From Antedon mediterranea (taxonomy: Eukaryota; Echinodermata; Crinoidea; Comatulida; Antedonidae): a stretch of 64,000 bases of DNA. Position 1 is the first letter of the stretch; each line of letters opens with the position of its first letter. The translations under genes and the position numbers were made by a program. The stretch lies in NCBI RefSeq assembly GCF_964355755.1, contig NC_092677.1, forward strand, positions 10,872,601 to 10,936,600, read 5' to 3'. Shown piece by piece: positions 58,965 to 64,000 of this stretch. The notes under the pieces are model-generated. The model was not told where the DNA came from. It worked only from the letters and a program-made list of their open reading frames with translations, and did no database searches.

Positions 58965-59262
58965 AAGATGGTTCTGTAGCAGATGGTTCTGTAGCAGATG
59001 GTTCTGTAGCAGATGGTTCTGTAGCAGATGCTTCTGTAGCAGATGCTTCTGTAGTAGATGCTTCTGTAGCAGATGGTTCTGTAGCAGATGCTTCTCTAGC
59101 AGCTGATTCTCCAGCAGATGCTTCTCCAGCAGATGCTTCTGCAGCAGATGCTTCTGTAGCATATGCTTCTGTAGCAGATGCTTCTCTAGCAGATGCTTCT
59201 CTAGCAGCAGATGGTTCTGTAGCAGATGCATCTGCAGCAGATGCTTCTCTAGCAGCAGTTTC
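58965..59262. repeat. 15-bp minisatellite, about 20 units
   Basis: Units vary around AGATGCTTCTGTAGC. With a period of five codons, both strands stay open: plus reads DGSVADASVADAS-like repeats, minus reads LLQKHLLQNH-like repeats. Open frames here are expected from the repeat alone. Confidence 0.93.
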
Positions 59263-60900
59263 TTAATATATGGACCTCTGTGGTTTAACAGATGCCTCGA
59301 TGCTTCCCTGCTTATAGGTTCAATTGTATGACAGATATCTACCAATAATTCAACTTCATAGTATTTACACATATGCAAAATGCAATACAATGAAAACTTG
59401 TTTGCTGATTTTGATAGAGAACATTACAAACGAAAAAGATACTACACACCAACTCGGTATTTAAACGTGCATTCTAATTTTATTCAACTTCTATAAAGGC
59501 AATTTAAAATCAAAATTGTTCGTGAGAACGATAGGTTCAACGAATTCTGTGAATGAACTGAGTCTAAATATATGTGTAGGCTTATTTTTGTTTTTTTGCA
59601 ACAAACTTTCCTTTCTTTCCTTTTCAATGTTCAGTGCGATGGAATGAAACAGGACTGTTAATGAGAACTTAAAGATTATGGTGTACTGTGGCTGTGTTGT
59701 TGCTTTTAACTTGCTTGAAATGGCAAAACAAAATTAACTTCGAAGTATGTTTACTTTAACTTTACTTTAAAATACCCCTAGTCCAATTTTGGCGTTCAAA
59801 ATCAAAGTTTTAATTAAAAATGAAGATTTAATGCCAATTAAATAGATTTTTTGGCAACGTCGCCATTTGAAACAACAATATAATTATATTGTACAGGTAC
59901 TTTAACGTTCTTTTTATCAGGAAGAAATGGCTCTTTCTCAAGGTGAGACCCGACCCTCAGTTCGTAGCTAAAGCTATGCTGAATCTGGTAACAGGAAACA
60001 CTTTTTTATATTTATGAAATAACATTATATGTTGTATTTAATAATTAGTAGAAAACAATGTTTACTAGTATTAAAAAAACTCCTTAATGTTGTACTATTG
60101 AATTTTGACAAGGAGTTTACAATATCGTGCAATTTTTTTTGAATAAATAGGCAAATGTCAACGCTTTTATTTGTTACGTACCTGAATATGACTATAAAAA
60201 AATTGGTGATAATAACCAATCACAGTATATCATATATATATATAGCCATATTATCGCATAATTGAAGTCAATTTTACCCATTTTCCAATAATGTGGGTTT
60301 TATTCGTCGTTTTTTTATTATATTATCCTATAATTGTTGGCTACAGAAATGTTCTTGTATTTTTTTTTTACGTAACGTACAATGACTGAATATTATTATT
60401 ATAATGAATATTATCGGATCATTGAATTTTGAAAAGTCTATGTTTTGGCCATTTTGCAATAGTTTTTGCAATAGTTTTTTTCCAAAAAAATACAAAATTT
60501 CAAGCCTTATATTTTTTTAAGTAACTGGTATTATAATTTACATGCGCCAAGTATGTTATAGTAACCAGTTACGTAAAAGATAAAAGCGTCGACAATCAAT
60601 TAGTTATGTCATATATATTACTTATCGCATAATTATTGAATTTAAAAAAGTGCATATTTTGGCCATTTAAAAATCCAAATCCCTGTACTATAGTAGACCT
60701 ACAAAGAAATTTTTCGAAAATTAGCCAAATTTCGAAAAAGTTTACATAACTAGTTACTATGGCTCTATGCACATATATGTCAATTATGTTACCAAAATAG
60801 GCCTACGCACTTTTTTAAATACTGTTATTATGCAATAATATTGCTATATATGTGCAACTTATAGACGTACAGTAACCATTTATGTAAACAATTTTTCGAA
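59263..60900. other. Intergenic sequence grading into satellite
   Basis: No gene recognised. From about 60230 related tracts recur (ATCGCATAATTGAAGTCAAT, TTGGCCATTTT), which look like degenerate relatives of the satellite that follows. Confidence 0.4.
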
Positions 60901-60949
60901 AAGTAAAATATTAAAAGGACCGAAAATCGGGCATTTTTCGTAAATTTTC

Positions 60950-63900
60950 ATGTACTATAGTACAGGGCCAATTTTCGACCTTTTTATTTTTCGATAAAAC
61001 TAGTTACTATAGCACAATTGACATGCGCAGAACCCATTATTCGACTCTGCGCATGTTTATTATACTATAGTAACCATTTATGTCAAAAGTGGTTACTAGA
61101 GCACAATTGACATGCGCAGAACCCATTATTCGACTCTGCGCATGTTTATTATGCTATTGTAACCATTTATGTCAAATATTAAAAGGGTCGAAAATCGACC
61201 ATTTTTCGTAAATTTTCCTGTACTATAGGCCTAGTACAGGGATTTTTTCAAGAAATGGCCAATTTTCGACCATTTTATTTTTCGATAAAACTAGTTACTA
61301 TAGCACAATTGACATGCGCAGAACCCATTATTCGACTCTGCGCATGTTTATTATACTATAGTAACCATTTATGTCAAAAGTGGTTACTATAGCACAATTG
61401 ACATGCGCAGAACCCATTATTCGACTCTGCGCATGTTTATTATGCTATAGTAACCATTTATGTCAAATATTAAAAGGGTCGAAAATCGGGCATTTTTCGT
61501 AAATTTTCCTGTACTATAGTACAGGGATTTTTTTCAAGAAATGGCCAATTTTCGACATTTTTATTTTTCGAAAAAACTGGTTACTATAGCACAATTGAAA
61601 TGCGCAGAACCCATTATTCGACTCTGCCTATGTTTATTATGCTATAGTAACCATTTATGACAAAAGTGGTTACTATAGCACAATTGACATGCGCAGAACC
61701 CATTACTTGACTCTGCGCGTGTTTATTATGCTGTAGTAAACATTTATGTCAAAAAATAAAAGGGTCGAAAATCGACCATTTTTCGTAAATTTTCCTGTAC
61801 AGGGATTTTTTCAAGAAATGGCAAATTTTCGACCATTTTATTTTTCGATAAAACTAGTTACTATAGCACAATTGACATGCGCAGAACCCATTATTCGACT
61901 CTGCGCATGTTTATTATACTATAGTAACCATTGATGTCAAAAGTGGTTACTATAGCACAATTGACATGCGCAGAACCCATTATTTGACTCTACGCATGTT
62001 TATTATGCTATAGTAACCATTTATGTCAAAAAATAAAAGGGTCGAAAATCAGCCAAATTTCGTAAATTTTCCTGTACTATAGTACAGGGATTTTTTCAAG
62101 AAATGGCCAATTTTCGACCATTTTATTTTTCGATAAAACTAGTTACTATAGCACAATTGACATGCGCAGAACCCATTATTCGACTCTGCGCATGTTTATT
62201 ATACTATAGTAACCATTTATGTCAAAAGTGGTTACTATAGCACAATTGACATGCGCAGAACCCATTATTCGACTCTGCGCATGTTTATTATGCTATAGTA
62301 ACCATTTATGTCAAATATTAAAAGGGTCGAAAATCGGGCATTTTTCGTAAATTTTTCTGTACTATAGTACAGGGATTTTTTTCAAGAAATGGCCAATTTT
62401 CGACATTTTTATTTTTCGAAAAAACTGGTTACTATAGCACAATTGAAATGCGCAGAACCCATTATTCGACTCTGCCTATGTTTATTATGCTATAGTAACC
62501 ATTTATGACAAAAGTGGTTACTATAGCACAATTGACATGCGCAGAACCCATTACTTGACTCTGCGCGTGTTTATTATGCTGTAGTAAACATTTATGTCAA
62601 AAAATAAAAGGGTCGAAAATCGACCATTTTTCGTAAATTTTCCTGTACAGGGATTTTTTCAAGAAATGGCCAATTTTCGACCATTTTATTTTTCGATAAA
62701 ACTGGTTACTATAGCACAATTGACATGCGCAGAACCCATTATTCGACTCTGCGCATGTTTATTATACTATAGTAACCATTTATGTCAAGAGTGGTTACTA
62801 TAGCACAATTGACATGCGCAGAACCCATTATTCGACTCTGCGCATGTTTATTATGCTATAGTAACCATTTATGTCAAAAAATAAAAGGGTCGAAAATCGG
62901 CCATTTTTCGTAAATTTTCCTGTACCATAGTACAGGGATTTTTTCGAGAAATGGCCAATTTTCGACATTTTTATTTTTCGAAAAAACTGATTACTATAGC
63001 ACAATTGAAATGCGCAGAACCCATTATTCGACTATGCCCATGTTTATTATGCTATAGTAACCATTTATGTCAAAAGTGGTTACTATAGCACAATTGACAT
63101 GCGCAGAACCCATTATTTGACTCTGCGCGTGTTTATTATGCTATAGTAACCATTTATGTCAAAAAATAAAAGGGTTGAATATCAGCCATTTTTCGTAAAT
63201 TTTCCTTACTATAGTACAGGGATTTTTCAAAAAATGGCCAATTTTCGACCTTTTTATTTTTTGATAAAACTGGTTACTATAGCACAATTGACATGCGCAG
63301 AACCCATTATTTGACTCTGCGCATGTTTATTATGCTATAGTAACCATTTATGTCAAAGGTGGTTACTATAGCACATTTGACATGCGCAGAACCTATTATT
63401 CGACTCTGCGCATGTTTATTATGCTATAGTAACCATTTATGTCAAAAAATAAAAGGGTCGAAAATCGACCATTTTTCGTAAATTTTCCTGTACTATAGTA
63501 CAGAGATTTTTTCAAGAAATGGCCAATTTTCGACCTTTTTATTTTTCGATAAAACTGGTTACTATAGAACAATTGACATGCGCAGAACCCATTATTCGAC
63601 TCTGCGCATGTTTATTATACTATAGTAACCATTTATGTCAAGAGTGGTTACTATAGCAAAATTGACATGCGCAGAACCCATTGTTCGACTCTGCGCATGT
63701 TTATTATGCTATAGTAACCGTTTATGTCAAAAAATAAAAGGGTCGAAAATCGGCCATTTTTCGAAAATTTTCCTGTACTATAGTACAGGGATTTTTTCAA
63801 GAAATGGCCAATTTTCGACCTTTTTATTTTTCGATAAAACTAGTTACTATAGCACAATTGACATGCGCAGAACACATTATTCGACTCTGCGCATGTTTAT

Positions 63901-64000
63901 TATACTATAGTAACCATTTATGTCAAAAGTGGTTACTATAGCACAATTGACATGCGCAGAACCCATTATTCGACTCTGCGCATGTTTATTATGCTATAGT
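60950..64000. repeat. 283-bp satellite array, runs past the window end
   Basis: About eleven units; the tract ATGGCCAATTTTCGACC recurs at roughly 61255, 61540, 61819, 62105, 62385, 62668, 62950, 63233, 63517 and 63804. Each unit has two copies of an imperfect ~65-bp palindrome (CTATAGCACAATTGACATGC to GCGCATGTTTATTATGCTATAG), separated by TAACCATTTATGTCA, plus the palindrome CCTGTACTATAGTACAGGG. A three-unit block of about 848 bp is itself repeated. Confidence 0.93.

Noticed and set aside
58761-59390. Long minus-strand open frame rich in His, Leu and Gln
   Set aside because: It follows from a 15-bp repeat with a three-divisible period; the flanks look non-coding and no start or splice context supports it.
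61746-63910. Several open frames with near-identical peptides
   Set aside because: They sit in the 283-bp satellite and repeat with its 848-bp block; the identity is due to the repeat, not a gene family.

Overview
The window is AT-rich, intron-rich animal DNA. Introns are GT-AG, genes contain many small exons, and interspersed repeats are dense (Penelope-like element, TIR/MITE families, tRNA-derived SINE-like copies, minisatellites, a satellite block). Gene content and repeat types suggest a marine invertebrate, possibly a deuterostome such as an echinoderm; that assignment is inference.

Layout. 198-278 (+): possible last exon of an unidentified gene. 1298-7842 (-): complete 15-exon NUP93 (824 aa), a nuclear pore scaffold. 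9719-11783 (+): four-exon, 346-aa membrane-anchored JmjC/cupin-type 2OG-Fe(II) oxygenase. 12885-17496 (-) and 20594-23012 (-): two tandem four-exon, four-TM MARVEL/CMTM-like genes with identical intron phases; the first may have an alternative last exon near 12.9 kb. 24.1-24.7 kb: nest of palindromic MITEs. 24758-30190: a degenerate Penelope-like retroelement whose RT core is deleted, keeping a GIY-YIG domain and flanked by about 1.5-kb inverted arms that carry hammerhead-ribozyme-like cores. 31.0-32.6 kb: element with TTAA target duplication. 33383-57583 (+): a complete CYLD deubiquitinase gene of 22 coding exons. 57.6-64 kb: no gene seen; a 15-bp minisatellite, then a 283-bp satellite with 848-bp higher-order structure running off the window.

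The outstanding feature is CYLD. All exons splice in frame to about 1426 aa (human CYLD is 956). Both ends are canonical: CAP-Gly 1 and 2 at the N terminus, then CAP-Gly 3 and a USP domain with B-box insert and intact Cys/His/Asp at the C terminus. Between CAP-Gly 2 and CAP-Gly 3, where vertebrate CYLD has its TRAF2/NEMO-binding linker, lies an array of five Death domains plus a sixth death-fold-like module. Each is encoded by one phase 1-1 exon, and two are about 80% identical. This would be a deubiquitinase with its own Death-domain array, able in principle to join Death-domain signalling complexes directly.

NUP93, the CMTM cluster and CYLD all lie on human chromosome 16q, so their proximity here may be retained ancestral linkage. 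Splice sites were read by eye. The frame closing over 15, 4, 4, 4 and 22 exons is the main check on the models.
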